NCBI GenBank assembly: GCA_018242295.1
Contig: JAFECE010000007.1
Location: 1-64,000, forward strand
Origin: Pseudomonadota bacterium
GTDB taxonomy: Bacteria; Pseudomonadota; Alphaproteobacteria; Rhizobiales; Hyphomicrobiaceae
DNA length: 64,000 bases
Direction: 5' to 3'
Part shown: one piece after another, positions 56,422-64,000 of the stretch
Layout: every line of letters begins with the position of its first letter
Numbering within the stretch: the stretch's first letter is position 1
The notes under the pieces: model-generated
Database searches by the model: none
The model's input: only the letters and a program-made list of their open reading frames with translations
What the model was told of the DNA's origin: nothing
Translations under genes and position numbers: made by a program

Positions 56422-56841
56422 AAGAAATCAAAAGCTTAGCAAGATTTCGTATTCCGCAGATTTTACACAGCGGAACCCCAGCGGAACATTGCATTGCGCT
56501 AGTTCCGAATTGCTGCAGTACACCACTCCGCCAGTATCCTTTCCCAGCGCGCTGGATGCCTCGCTCGCATCAGAGTGGAGGGGTGAGCCGGCAAAAATAC
56601 CGGCAGGCGAAAGTACAACGTCGCTCAAAGCGGTCCGAGCCAAGGCAAAGAAGGTGGGCACGTGACGTCTTCCGCCACCGCGACAGATAGGTCAGCCATT
56701 TTCGACGAGTCCCAAGGAGAGCCAAACTCGATTTCGATCCTTGGGAGGACGATCTTAAGGCCATTCCGGCGGGCTACGCGATAAAAAGCCCATCGGTAAA
56801 GAAGCATTCACGTCGCCGATGATATAGAAGCGAGTTGAGCA
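56422..56841. other. Gene-poor spacer after tRNA-Arg
   Basis: These 420 bases contain only short overlapping ORFs with no recognisable domain, no good ribosome binding sites and no integrase signature. They may be the eroded end of an integrated element. I looked for a second copy of the tRNA 3' end (GGTTCGAATCCTTCCCGGCG) further on in the window and saw none. Confidence 0.5.
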
Positions 56842-57588
56842 TCACGCTTCAAACGGCAACCATTGTTCAGTCTCATAGTCGAACCAGCGATCTATTTTGG
56901 TTCCGTCCCAACTCAGTTGAATGTGTCGGCCCTGAACTGGGATTTTTACGACATCAGGGAACAGGGCCGCTACGCACTTCCCACCTTTGTGGCGCACGCT
57001 TGGATAGAGAATGCCATTTCCGTTTCGCTCTCGAATAGCTTTTGCGAAGGCTTGCGGCGCGGGGTAGGAAGCGGGGTCAGGATCGAGATATTGGGGCCAA
57101 GATCCATCGGTCAGGTCGTACAGTACTCGATCAACTTTGCCGATGTATTCCCGATAATCGTCCGAAGTCGGCGCGTCGCTCGTGGCAGCATGAAATTTCG
57201 CTTTGTGATACGCAACTTCTCTTAGCGCGGTTTCAAACTTGTTCGCGGCGTAGTAGACACCAAAGGTTCCATCTGTGAACCTGCTGGCCCAGCTCGGACT
57301 GAAATGCGAGAACGGTGCCATGACGATCGACGCGCCAGGCCCAGAAACGCGCCGAGCTTTTGGAATATTGCTGATTTCGCCGGCCTCTTCTCGAAGTCGA
57401 GGATTCGTAAGGCCCTCCAGCGCAAAAAGCGCGTCCCAGTCTTCCTTCGGCGAAACGCGCTCAAAAAGATTGATGGGCGGATATTTCGTAGGGATCAAAC
57501 GATGAGCGCATTGCCATTTTACCCTTCGGGTGGCAACGCGCTCAAGATCATCAGAATTGAAAAGTTCTTGCTGTTTCGGCTTCGTCAC
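56842..57588 (-). CDS. RES-domain toxin
   Basis: This 248-residue protein matches the RES family of NAD+-consuming toxins. Arg is in HRLIPTKYPP, Glu in FGVYYAANKFETALREVAYH and Ser in GNGILYPSVRHKGG; these are the named residues of the family. It starts with a GTG overlapping the antitoxin stop by 4 nt (GTGA), with AGGGGTGG upstream. RES toxins deplete NAD+ by phosphorolysis or hydrolysis when not bound by their antitoxin. It is longer at the N terminus (about 55 residues) than minimal RES proteins. Confidence 0.85.
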   Translation of the reverse strand: MTKPKQQELFNSDDLERVATRRVKWQCAHRLIPTKYPPINLFERVSPKEDWDALFALEGLTNPRLREEAGEISNIPKARRVSGPGASIVMAPFSHFSPSWASRFTDGTFGVYYAANKFETALREVAYHKAKFHAATSDAPTSDDYREYIGKVDRVLYDLTDGSWPQYLDPDPASYPAPQAFAKAIRERNGNGILYPSVRHKGGKCVAALFPDVVKIPVQGRHIQLSWDGTKIDRWFDYETEQWLPFEA

Positions 57589-58001
57589 CAACCACCCCTG
57601 GCCGTGTCGAGGTAATCTCGAACGAGAGCAAGATCGGTAATCTGACCGCTCATCATTCGGTCAAGGGCTGACTCGCCCCCGAATGCGAGGTTGGGCGCCG
57701 TTACCCAGCGATCAGCGTTCTTGGGGTCTCGGTAGAGAATCTCCAGCGACTTGAAAATGCCGAGAATGTAGCTGAGCCGCGTCGCAAGATCGTACGAATG
57801 CGCCGAACTTCCAATCTCATTCCGTTTCCACTTAAAGAAGGTTGGTCGTGCGGGTTGGCCAAGCAGCACCATCGCCTGGTCGTTACCGACTTCCCAGACC
57901 TTCATAATTTCGAAAAAAGCCCTGAGGCCGGCGGCGATCTCGTCCGTCGATACCTTCTTGGGAACCGATGTTTTCAGAAATGTTTGCATGGGTGGCTTCA
58001 T
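57585..58001 (-). CDS. Xre/MbcA/ParS-type antitoxin (DUF2384)
   Basis: This 138-residue protein has an N-terminal helical DNA-binding-like region (about 20-70; STDEIAAGLRAFFEIMKVWE). The C-terminal DUF2384 toxin-binding domain has ATRLSYILGIFKSLEILY, then PNLAFGGESALDRMMSGQIT, DLALVRDYLD. Order and overlap with the RES gene are standard for RES-Xre pairs. The operon is probably repressed by its own antitoxin. ATG 58001 is chosen; ATG 57989 is possible. The longer frame upstream to 58619 is not coding-like. Confidence 0.85.
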   Translation of the reverse strand: MKPPMQTFLKTSVPKKVSTDEIAAGLRAFFEIMKVWEVGNDQAMVLLGQPARPTFFKWKRNEIGSSAHSYDLATRLSYILGIFKSLEILYRDPKNADRWVTAPNLAFGGESALDRMMSGQITDLALVRDYLDTARGGW

Positions 58002-58424
58002 CCTGCCGCTATCTCTAATGACACTATAGAAGCCGATTTGTCTAGATTGAGACTCTTCACGAAATTGTAAATGAACAGCTTCCCGCAAGGTTCCCTCACC
58101 GCGGGTGTTTGAAGCAAAACACATTTTCACAAATTCCAACTTCCATTTATGGCCCCAAGCGGACGATCGCGACCTAGATCGTCGCTTCGACCTCAAAGAC
58201 GAATCGCCGTCGATGAACCGCCAAATTTCCGTCCCCTGTAAGAACAGCTGGTGAGGAGTTCCAAGTATGTGACTGAAGCGCAACCACCTAATTTTCAATC
58301 CGCGATCGTAGGATCGCTGAAAACACTGATTGTTGACATATGCAGTGAACATACTATTCCTGCCCCCAGAGTCTGAATACGATCGCCGTGCCGCGAGGCG
58401 TCGCGGCCGCAGTTGGGGAAGCGA
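58002..58424. other. Spacer between the RES-Xre operon and the barrel gene
   Basis: No gene is seen in these 423 bases. They must hold both divergent promoters. An inverted repeat GTCT-N6-AGAC (58040-58053) just upstream of the antitoxin start is a weak candidate operator. The rest looks plain. Confidence 0.45.
58333..58360 (+). promoter_or_regulatory. Possible promoter of the outer-membrane barrel gene
   Basis: A perfect TTGACA (58333-58338) is followed after 16 bp by TATTCC (58355-58360), about 65 bp before the start codon at 58425. The -10 is weak. Confidence 0.35.
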
Positions 58425-59288
58425 ATGCGAAATGTGATGGCATTGAGTTGCGTGCTGATAACCACAACCATGATTAATTCGGCGAACCCAGCGCACGCCG
58501 GCAACGACGCCAACTTCGTGCTCTACAATCAGCACATGGAGGAGAAGGGGGAGACCGAAATTGAGGTCTTCTCCGACTTCGCGCACGTCGGAGATGGTGA
58601 GAGGGATTACACCGCGCAACTCTTTGAAATCGAATACGGCGTCACAGATCTGTGGACGACCTCCGTCTATCTAGAAGGCGCGAAGACCTACGGGGAGAAC
58701 TACGACTACGCCAGTTTCCGGTTTGAGAATCGGGTTCGGCTGTTCAGAGAGGAAACGTTCTTCAATCCTGTGCTCTACGCCGAATACGAGCAGAAAGAGC
58801 CGGAAAGCCGCTATATTCTCTCTGTTGTCGGACGGAAGGACACGCCGGAAGGACCGTCAGAGACGGAACACGAGCTCGAAACAAAGCTCATTGTTGGACA
58901 CGACATCACAGATCGTTTCAACGTCGCCTTCAACTGGATCAATGAGATCAAGTTCGATAACGGGCTCTGGTCCTTCGGTTACGCTGCCGGGCTCAATTAC
59001 GTGCTCATAAAATCAGGATTGGAGACGGAAGAAGAGGCTCGCGAAAAATCTAGATCCGAAAGTTGGGATCTCGAAAAGCTGACACTCGGCGTTGAATTTT
59101 ATGGCGGTCTCGGCGATTCGGCACGTGGCCTAACGGCCGCCCCCGATAAGACGGAGCAATACGCGGGCGTCAATCTGCAAGCCGAATTTGAAAGTCATTT
59201 TCATGCCGGGATCGGCGGCGCATTTGGTCTCACGAAGGAAAGCCAAGATGCAATCCTCCGCCTGACGGCCGGCTACGAATTCGAATAA
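58425..59288 (+). CDS. Exported beta-barrel-like protein of unknown function
   Basis: This 287-residue protein has a signal peptide (MRNVMALSCVLITTTMINSA... ending near AHA-GN). The mature part is made of alternating amphipathic strands rich in Tyr, Phe and Glu (FEIEYGVTDLWTTSVYLEGA; RLFREETFFNPVLYAEYE), ending in RLTAGYEFE. That is typical of an outer-membrane barrel. GGGGAAG precedes the ATG. It is followed after 26 bp by the cupredoxin gene, so the two are likely one operon. A role with metals is inferred only from the neighbours. Confidence 0.65.
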   Translation: MRNVMALSCVLITTTMINSANPAHAGNDANFVLYNQHMEEKGETEIEVFSDFAHVGDGERDYTAQLFEIEYGVTDLWTTSVYLEGAKTYGENYDYASFRFENRVRLFREETFFNPVLYAEYEQKEPESRYILSVVGRKDTPEGPSETEHELETKLIVGHDITDRFNVAFNWINEIKFDNGLWSFGYAAGLNYVLIKSGLETEEEAREKSRSESWDLEKLTLGVEFYGGLGDSARGLTAAPDKTEQYAGVNLQAEFESHFHAGIGGAFGLTKESQDAILRLTAGYEFE

Positions 59289-59314
59289 CATCCAACACGA
59301 TCAGGAGTGTCCCG

Positions 59315-59674
59315 ATGAGCAGGCTTCCTCGCTTAGTTCGACTGGTTCTCGCCACCGGCGCTTGCGTACCGATTGCGGCGAGCCCGTACGTATCAGCACA
59401 AGCCGCTGATGCAGTGGAAATTGCGGTGTCGATCAAGGATCATAAGTTTGAACCGGCGCAGATAAAGGTTGCAGCGGGAAAAGCCATCAAACTGACCGTC
59501 AACAACCTCGACGCCACTCCTGAAGAATTCGAGAGCAAGGCCTTATCGATCGAGAAAGTCGTTGCAGGCAAAGGATTGGCCGTTGTCCGTATCAGGCCGC
59601 TTGCCAAGGGCACTTATAATTTCGTCGGCGAATACCACGAAGACACTGCGAAGGGCACGCTCGATGCTGAATAA
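59315..59674 (+). CDS. Periplasmic cupredoxin-like protein without classical copper ligands
   Basis: This 119-residue protein has a signal peptide ending near AQA-AD. A single cupredoxin_1-type beta-sandwich follows (IAVSIKDHKFEPAQIKV, LTVNNLDATPEEFESKAL, GTYNFVGEYHEDTAKG). The mature part has no Cys and no Met; His remains only in DHKFEP and EYHED. Proteins of this type often lie beside FTR1/EfeU iron permeases or metal-efflux genes, but no permease is present here. AGGAG lies 7 nt before the ATG. Bases 59675-59921 after it show no gene; a short frame there may be a remnant. Confidence 0.75.
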   Translation: MSRLPRLVRLVLATGACVPIAASPYVSAQAADAVEIAVSIKDHKFEPAQIKVAAGKAIKLTVNNLDATPEEFESKALSIEKVVAGKGLAVVRIRPLAKGTYNFVGEYHEDTAKGTLDAE

Positions 59675-59921
59675 CTGAGCTTCGGAACCAACGTACGCGG
59701 TTGGAAAGAGCGACGGAGCGCAAGCGCGATCATTTTTGCGACATTATCAAACTCTGCGGGGGCCAATCTCTCCGGTGCTCGAATCTTCGCCCACCTCAGT
59801 TGCGCCGAATCTCAGAAGCGCGAACCTGTCCGGCGCGCGCCTCGGCACCGAGCGCAATCAATTCAAGATACCAGCGCTCGAGAAATGGATGCCGTCAGAC
59901 CCGCGTGCGAGCGAAGCAATC

Positions 59922-60776
59922 TTACTGGCCAACGTCAAATGAGTATCCAGCCCCAACTCTAACGGTTACGTTGGATGTCCGGCTGTCCGGCTCGTAGTAG
60001 GTGTCCGTAGGGTCTGGCGATGACTTGCCATAGTCGAATTTGGTCCATTCGACACCAGCATTCACGTGAATGTTCTTGGTCAGAGCGTAATCGTCCGATG
60101 CTCCTAGTTTGTATGTCGTCGCCTGCCCCAAAGACAGAGACGAGCCAACAATTCCGGCATCAGGAATGCTCGCAATAGCAACTTGGGAATCAAACGTTTT
60201 ACCAACCAATCCGTCGACCGAAAAAACCATCCTGCTCCAGGGCGAGTACTGGAATAGTAAGCCGGCTCCGTAATATCCGTTCGAATAGTCCTCACCAGCA
60301 TTCACCTTACGATCCCAATCATGCCAACCTATTCCGAAGAACGGTGTGAGCATCGCATCGCGACGAAGCTCGAAACCCTTGCCTACTCGAAAATCAAAAT
60401 CCTTCACGGTCGCGCCGTCTTTGGCCACGACCGATCCATATCCGCCGCCTCCAATATACGCGCCTTTATAATCTGTCTTACCGTCGCTCCAGGAGAATTG
60501 TGCCTGCAAATATAAATTTTCTACGAACCAATTTTTCATCAGAGAGGCTGATACGCCCAAGCCAGGTACCCATCCTGACTCCGAGTCCAGAGGCGCACCA
60601 AAATCATCTTTCTCTTTGTAGGCGAAGTGAGTGTCGACAAACTGAATGCCGACTTGATTATTGGAATTAATGATATCGCTGCCTGCATGGGCACATTGAG
60701 CACCCAGCGCGAACATCAATACCGAACCCATCAAGGCCTTCAAGGCGGTGAACCTGAATGCTCTCCACGTCGACAT
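59922..60776 (-). CDS. Predicted outer-membrane beta-barrel protein
   Basis: This 284-residue protein has a signal peptide (ALKALMGSVLMFALGAQCAHA). At least eight amphipathic strands with loops follow. Examples are GIQFVDTHFAYKEK, WFVENLYLQAQFSW and LTPFFGIGWHDWDRKV, then MVFSVDGLVGKTFD and VTVRVGAGYSFDVGQ. The layout resembles 8-to-12-stranded OmpA/OmpW-type barrels with no enzyme motif that I can see. GGGGG lies 6 nt before the ATG. Function unknown. Confidence 0.65.
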   Translation of the reverse strand: MSTWRAFRFTALKALMGSVLMFALGAQCAHAGSDIINSNNQVGIQFVDTHFAYKEKDDFGAPLDSESGWVPGLGVSASLMKNWFVENLYLQAQFSWSDGKTDYKGAYIGGGGYGSVVAKDGATVKDFDFRVGKGFELRRDAMLTPFFGIGWHDWDRKVNAGEDYSNGYYGAGLLFQYSPWSRMVFSVDGLVGKTFDSQVAIASIPDAGIVGSSLSLGQATTYKLGASDDYALTKNIHVNAGVEWTKFDYGKSSPDPTDTYYEPDSRTSNVTVRVGAGYSFDVGQ

Positions 60777-61123
60777 AAACTGCCCCCATCGTCTCGGCGA
60801 TCACGACTAACAAACGACAACGGACCTGAAATTGATTCGTGAAAGGCTAGTAGTCAGCCATATGGCTGATCTGAGGCTTACGCCTGTCTTTAGCTTGGGG
60901 GCACCAGGGGATAGGACACTATATGGATCGGCCGTTCTACGTTGGAAGTTCAGCAAGAAGCTGCGGGCGTTTTATCCTTCAAGCGTCGACTTGATGCTTT
61001 TCAGATTGTATGTCCTGCCACGCCCATTCAAGAAACCAATGGCAGCCAAACGCACGCTGATCGCGCGCGTGCGCGCACTCGATGCGGACGCAAAAAGATT
61101 ACCGACAAATTGCAGACGCGCAT
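60777..61123. other. Spacer without a recognised gene
   Basis: This 347-base stretch holds the promoter region of the barrel gene (minus strand) and short ORFs (for example 60832-61173, plus) with no family features or ribosome binding sites. A purine/pyrimidine run GCGCGCGTGCGCGCACTCGA occurs at about 61063-61082. I see nothing else. Confidence 0.5.
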
Positions 61124-61309
61124 TTACGCGGCCAGCAGATCCTTTTTGTCGAAGCCGCTTTGTACGATCCTAATGCGCGCCGGATCGTAGCTTCGCGCCA
61201 ACGCAAATGCCTCTGCCGGCGATCCTGAGAGCCACGTCTCGAAGTCAGCTTCCTCGGACATCTGTTCGCGGTTGACCGAGTCTGTAAGCCCGTTCGGCGC
61301 TGTCGTCAT
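61124..61309 (-). pseudogene. Truncated SOS-response-associated peptidase (SRAP/YedK/HMCES) remnant
   Basis: The frame ending at 61124 encodes FMTTAPN, then SEEADFETWLSGSPAEAFAL and ARSYDPARIRIVQSGFDKKD. It matches the C-terminal third of SRAP proteins, which bind abasic sites in single-stranded DNA. The catalytic N-terminal Cys2 part and the 'MPVIL' stretch before EEADF are missing. No complete gene lies upstream because the sensor kinase gene ends at 61356. It is a decayed fragment, typical of a recombination scar. Confidence 0.65.
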
Positions 61310-61355
61310 GAAGCCGTCCGCTTTCCAAGCCTGACTGGACGAACGTGGTGCTGCC

Positions 61356-62720
61356 TTATTGACAATCACCCCGCAACGCCGCCGGGAGCGCAAGCACGAC
61401 GCAAAGGCCGCCCATACTTGACTTTTGCAGATTCACATCGCCGCCATAGAGCCGCGCCAAATCACGGACGATAGCAAGTCCAAGACCAGAGCCGGCCTCG
61501 CGGGAATCCCATCGTTCGCCAATATCAAAAACCACCTCGAATGCCTCAGGCGGCAGCCCGTTTCCATCATCTTCGACGTTCAGATTGAAGGTTTTGTCGG
61601 AAACCAGCCCATGACACCACACACGAACATGCGATTTGGCATGCTTGCATGCGTTGTCGACAACGTTTGCCAGCATTTCGTTAAAGTCCTCGGGATCGCA
61701 AGCAACCAATAGGCCATCCGAAACATCGACCGCTATCTCTACACCACTCTGGCCGTACAACCGGCGAAGGGCCTTGACGACTTCTTCTGAGCACTTGCGA
61801 ACGCCAGCTACCGTGCCTGGAACTGAGCGCACGGCGACGGCACGGGCCCGTGCCGTCTGATAATCAATCTGTGTTTGCATCTTACGGCACTGGGCGAGGA
61901 TAGTTGCCGATGATTGCGGCAAGCCCTGTTCCTCGATGCGGTATGCTTCATCCGCCAATACGGCGAGAGGCGTCTTTAATCCGTGTGCCAAATTTCCGGC
62001 TTGTGTCCGCGCCCTCTGTATCAGCTCAGACGTCGATACGAGCAGCGCATTCAGATCATCCACCAACGGCAGAACTTCCAAAGGGTATGTGCCCTCAAGT
62101 TTCCTGGAAGCACCGGTTCGCACATTCGCCAGAGAGGTTCGCAAGGCATTTAGCGGTTTCAGGGCGTATAAGATCAGGAGTGCCGCGCCGAGAATCATTG
62201 AAAGCGCAAACACCGTCAAAGCCCACGACAGAATGCCGTGAAATCGAGACACGACATCATCTACGTGACGTTCATCGGTCCCGACAACAAAGCGTATCGG
62301 TGGGTCGCGGGGCGATGCCCAAACAAGGCGCTCCGCAATAAGAACATTGCCGGTCGGTCCCGCAAAGGTGCCGGTATGAGTGCCGATATCTGTCGGTGTA
62401 TCCGCCGCGATTGAAAGCATCTTGCCCGCGAGCGAAGCCGATCTCGCGAGAACATTGCCCGATCTCTTAATTTCCCAATAATAGCCGGACATCGGGATAT
62501 CGTAGCGGGGGTCGCTTAGACGGTGCTTGAGCAGTGGTGGCCCATCGGTCTTGAATTCCGTCTCGTGAAGGAGCTCGTCGAGGTGCTCATAGATCTCCGA
62601 ATAGAACTGGTTGATCACATGGCGCTTGAAAACATCCGATAGAATGAAGCCTGCCGCAATCATACCAATGGTGATCCAGAGCGTGGCGGCTAAGATCAGC
62701 CGGTATTTCAAACTTGTCAT
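61356..62720 (-). CDS. Sensor histidine kinase of a metal-type two-component system
   Basis: This 454-residue inner-membrane kinase of the PhoQ/QseC-like group has a first helix at about 8-28 and a periplasmic domain of about 130 residues. A second helix covers about 165-187, followed by a HAMP linker. The phospho-accepting His246 lies in NLAHGLKTPL. The ATPase domain has NVVDNACKHA (N box), DDGNGLP (G1) and GSGLGLAIV (G2). It starts 5 bp after its response regulator gene. The neighbouring divergent RND adaptor suggests that it senses a metal or toxic compound in the periplasm. Confidence 0.93.
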   Translation of the reverse strand: MTSLKYRLILAATLWITIGMIAAGFILSDVFKRHVINQFYSEIYEHLDELLHETEFKTDGPPLLKHRLSDPRYDIPMSGYYWEIKRSGNVLARSASLAGKMLSIAADTPTDIGTHTGTFAGPTGNVLIAERLVWASPRDPPIRFVVGTDERHVDDVVSRFHGILSWALTVFALSMILGAALLILYALKPLNALRTSLANVRTGASRKLEGTYPLEVLPLVDDLNALLVSTSELIQRARTQAGNLAHGLKTPLAVLADEAYRIEEQGLPQSSATILAQCRKMQTQIDYQTARARAVAVRSVPGTVAGVRKCSEEVVKALRRLYGQSGVEIAVDVSDGLLVACDPEDFNEMLANVVDNACKHAKSHVRVWCHGLVSDKTFNLNVEDDGNGLPPEAFEVVFDIGERWDSREAGSGLGLAIVRDLARLYGGDVNLQKSSMGGLCVVLALPAALRGDCQ

Positions 62721-62725
62721 GCCGC

Positions 62726-63406
62726 TCAGTCCATCCGGTACCCGAGACCGCGCACGGTCGTAATGACCTCCGAACCGAGTTTTCGCCGCAGACGGCTTAC
62801 GTAGACTTCGATGGTATTCGACTCCCGACTGTCATCAAGAGCGTAGAGATGATCGATGAGCTCGGCCTGCGACACGACGCGGCCAACGCGGTACATGAAG
62901 TAGGTTAGCATCTTAAGTTCGCTTGCCGTCAATTCGATGGGCTTGCCATTGAGCAAGACCCGGCTCGAAGCAGTATCAAGGGAGATGCCGTGATGGGTTA
63001 TCAGCGGACTTGCAATTCCTGAGGCGCGGCGGATCAGCGCCTTGAGTCGTGCGGCAACCTCGGGAATGTGGAAAGGCTTGGTGATATAATCATCCGCGCC
63101 CGCGTTCAGACCGTCCACCTTTTCCGCCCATGCACCTCGCGCGGTGAGAATCAAGACAGGCATCTTGCAGTCGCTCGCGCGCCACCGCTTGAGAACGTCG
63201 AGACCTTGAATCTGGGGAAGGCCGAGGTCGAGGATTACCGCGGCATACGCATCTTCCATACCCATAGCGTAGCCATCAGTCCCATTGTCAGCGCGCTCAA
63301 CAGTAAAGCCTGCTCGCGCAAGACCGGTTACAAGTCGATCGGCGATTTCATCATCATCTTCGATCAGCAGTATGCGAATGGGCTTCTCCTGCGGTTCAGG
63401 CTCCAT
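62726..63406 (-). CDS. OmpR/PhoB-family response regulator
   Basis: This 226-residue transcription factor has a receiver domain with acidic residues IEDDDE (15-20), phospho-acceptor Asp60 in VILDLGLP, and the Lys in YITKPFHIPE. A winged-helix DNA-binding domain follows (about 130-226; SELKMLTYFMYRVGRVVSQA, IEVYVSRLRRKLG). It is encoded just before its kinase and diverges from the RND adaptor gene. The tandem 11-mers in the 125-bp spacer are its likely binding site. Confidence 0.95.
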   Translation of the reverse strand: MEPEPQEKPIRILLIEDDDEIADRLVTGLARAGFTVERADNGTDGYAMGMEDAYAAVILDLGLPQIQGLDVLKRWRASDCKMPVLILTARGAWAEKVDGLNAGADDYITKPFHIPEVAARLKALIRRASGIASPLITHHGISLDTASSRVLLNGKPIELTASELKMLTYFMYRVGRVVSQAELIDHLYALDDSRESNTIEVYVSRLRRKLGSEVITTVRGLGYRMD

Positions 63407-63442
63407 AACACGATCAGCCTGAAACGAACCTGAAAAATCGTC

Positions 63443-63486
63443 GTCAGGTTTACTGCAGCTTCAATTCAGCTTCCTTTCAGGTTGGC
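63443..63486 (+). promoter_or_regulatory. Four tandem 11-bp repeats, probable response-regulator binding site
   Basis: Four consecutive 11-mers begin at 63443, 63454, 63465 and 63476: GTCAGGTTTAC, TGCAGCTTCAA, TTCAGCTTCCT, TTCAGGTTGGC. Their common core is TTCAG[G/C]TT. Direct repeats at an 11-bp period are how PhoB/OmpR-type dimers read DNA. The array ends 45 bp before the RND adaptor ATG. Confidence 0.6.
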
Positions 63487-63531
63487 ATCGCATGTCTCAC
63501 CAGTCGGCATCGTCGGCAAAAAGGCACATCG

Positions 63532-64000
63532 ATGAGTCGAACAAAATTCATCCCTCACATTCTAGTCTCTGTAACGCTAATCGCGCCGGTAAGCGCAGGC
63601 GCAAAGGACGTCCGCATTACCCCAGAGCAGATCCGGCATCTCAACATCCAGATTGAGCAGGCGCAACACGCCAGCATGGAAACGGTCGCTGTCCTGTCCG
63701 GCACCGTGGTTCCTCCTTTAAATTCGCGTCTCGTCGCATCCGCACCTTTCGCAGGAACCGTCACGGAAGTGCATGTGCTGCCGGGACAGCACATCAGCAA
63801 AGGCTCGCCTCTGATCACGGTTTCCAGCCGCGAGTTGCTTGATGCTCAGAGCCAGCTCGCTCAATCCGAAGCGGAGCTGCTGGCGGCTGAAGCAATCGCG
63901 CGACGACGACGCGCCCTTGCGGACAAGAATTTTCAGAATCCAACACTGGCGGATGAAGCCGAGGCGCAGGCTGCAAAAGTGCGCGCCGTCCTTGACCAGC
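63532..64000 (+). CDS. RND efflux periplasmic adaptor subunit, 5' part
   Basis: The open frame runs off the window after 156 codons. It begins MSRTKFIPHILVSVTLIAPV (signal peptide ending near AGA-KD). RITPEQIRHLNIQIEQA follows, then VLSGTVVPPLNSRLVASAPF and AGTVTEVHVLPGQHISKGSP (a lipoyl-like half motif). The start of the coiled-coil hairpin is LDAQSQLAQSEAELLAAEA. This is the CzcB/CusB type of membrane-fusion protein that links an RND pump to its outer-membrane channel, usually for metal ions. AAGG lies 8 nt before the ATG. The pump gene should lie beyond the window. Confidence 0.88.
   Translation, partial: MSRTKFIPHILVSVTLIAPVSAGAKDVRITPEQIRHLNIQIEQAQHASMETVAVLSGTVVPPLNSRLVASAPFAGTVTEVHVLPGQHISKGSPLITVSSRELLDAQSQLAQSEAELLAAEAIARRRRALADKNFQNPTLADEAEAQAAKVRAVLDQ

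Noticed and set aside
59736-59942. 68-codon ORF after the cupredoxin gene with ANLSGARL
   Set aside because: It hints at a pentapeptide-repeat or other remnant, but it is too short, overlaps the end of the barrel gene and has no ribosome binding site.
56422-61123. Integrase gene or second att site for an element at tRNA-Arg
   Set aside because: No tyrosine-recombinase motif is seen in any frame and the tRNA 3' end is not repeated in the window.

Overview
The window is chromosomal DNA of an alphaproteobacterium of the order Hyphomicrobiales, most likely Hyphomicrobium or a close relative (inferred from gene order and protein families; no search was run). Two syntenic blocks support this. One is ubiG / lysC / ptsP / HTH-membrane protein / prfA / prmC / DUF4167 / clpB. 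The other is rpmH / rnpA / yidC / engB / argB. A serine-cycle-type C1/C2 lifestyle is suggested by a compact oxalate uptake and reduction cluster.

Layout. 1-907: the 5' end of a 16S rRNA gene on the minus strand, with its leader, boxA and a good rrn promoter. 908-7016: a membrane-anchored M23 peptidase, a small exported protein, then two paralogous c-type cytochromes flanking a Tat-type metallophosphoesterase; one cytochrome runs on into an ECF sigma / anti-sigma pair. 7252-10936: a PMT-type glycosyltransferase, a DUF1254 protein and a small Cys-rich exported protein, separated by palindromic dispersed repeats. 11034-24794: housekeeping (clpB, MOSC protein, DUF4167, prmC, prfA, ptsP, lysC, ubiG, rhomboid protease). 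24887-28946: the oxalate module (OxlT-type antiporter, PanE2-like reductase, oxalyl-CoA synthetase-like ligase), closed by a strong terminator. 28971-34705: an MHS-family transporter and a cyanide-insensitive-type cytochrome bd operon (cydA, cydB, DUF2474). The two share a 66-bp upstream element and are separated by small exported or membrane ORFs. 34788-39144: two tandem RppH Nudix hydrolases, ctpA and envC. 39366-43135: a HIG1 protein, cobalamin adenosyltransferase, etfBA and 3-hydroxybutyryl-CoA dehydrogenase. 43141-47202: a zinc-ribbon membrane protein, an SDR, and argB-HAD-lysE as an overlapping operon. 47484-56130: a Clp_N-domain protein lacking the ATPase, engB, yidC, rnpA, rpmH, a flavoprotein disulfide-reductase homologue that has lost both redox cysteines, and a histidine kinase.

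From 56345 onward the character changes. A tRNA-Arg(ACG) gene is followed by gene-poor DNA, a RES-Xre toxin-antitoxin pair, two outer-membrane-barrel-like proteins, a cupredoxin without classical copper ligands and a truncated SRAP/YedK pseudogene. Next come a response regulator / sensor kinase pair and the start of a divergent RND-efflux adaptor gene. This looks like accessory DNA next to a tRNA carrying metal-resistance-type functions. Between the regulator and the efflux gene lie four 11-mers in exact 11-bp register, a probable binding site for the regulator.

The most notable items are the oxalate-to-glyoxylate module, the cysteine-less flavoprotein reductase, the Clp_N/proline-rich protein, the shared 66-bp upstream element, and the phased repeats ahead of the efflux gene.
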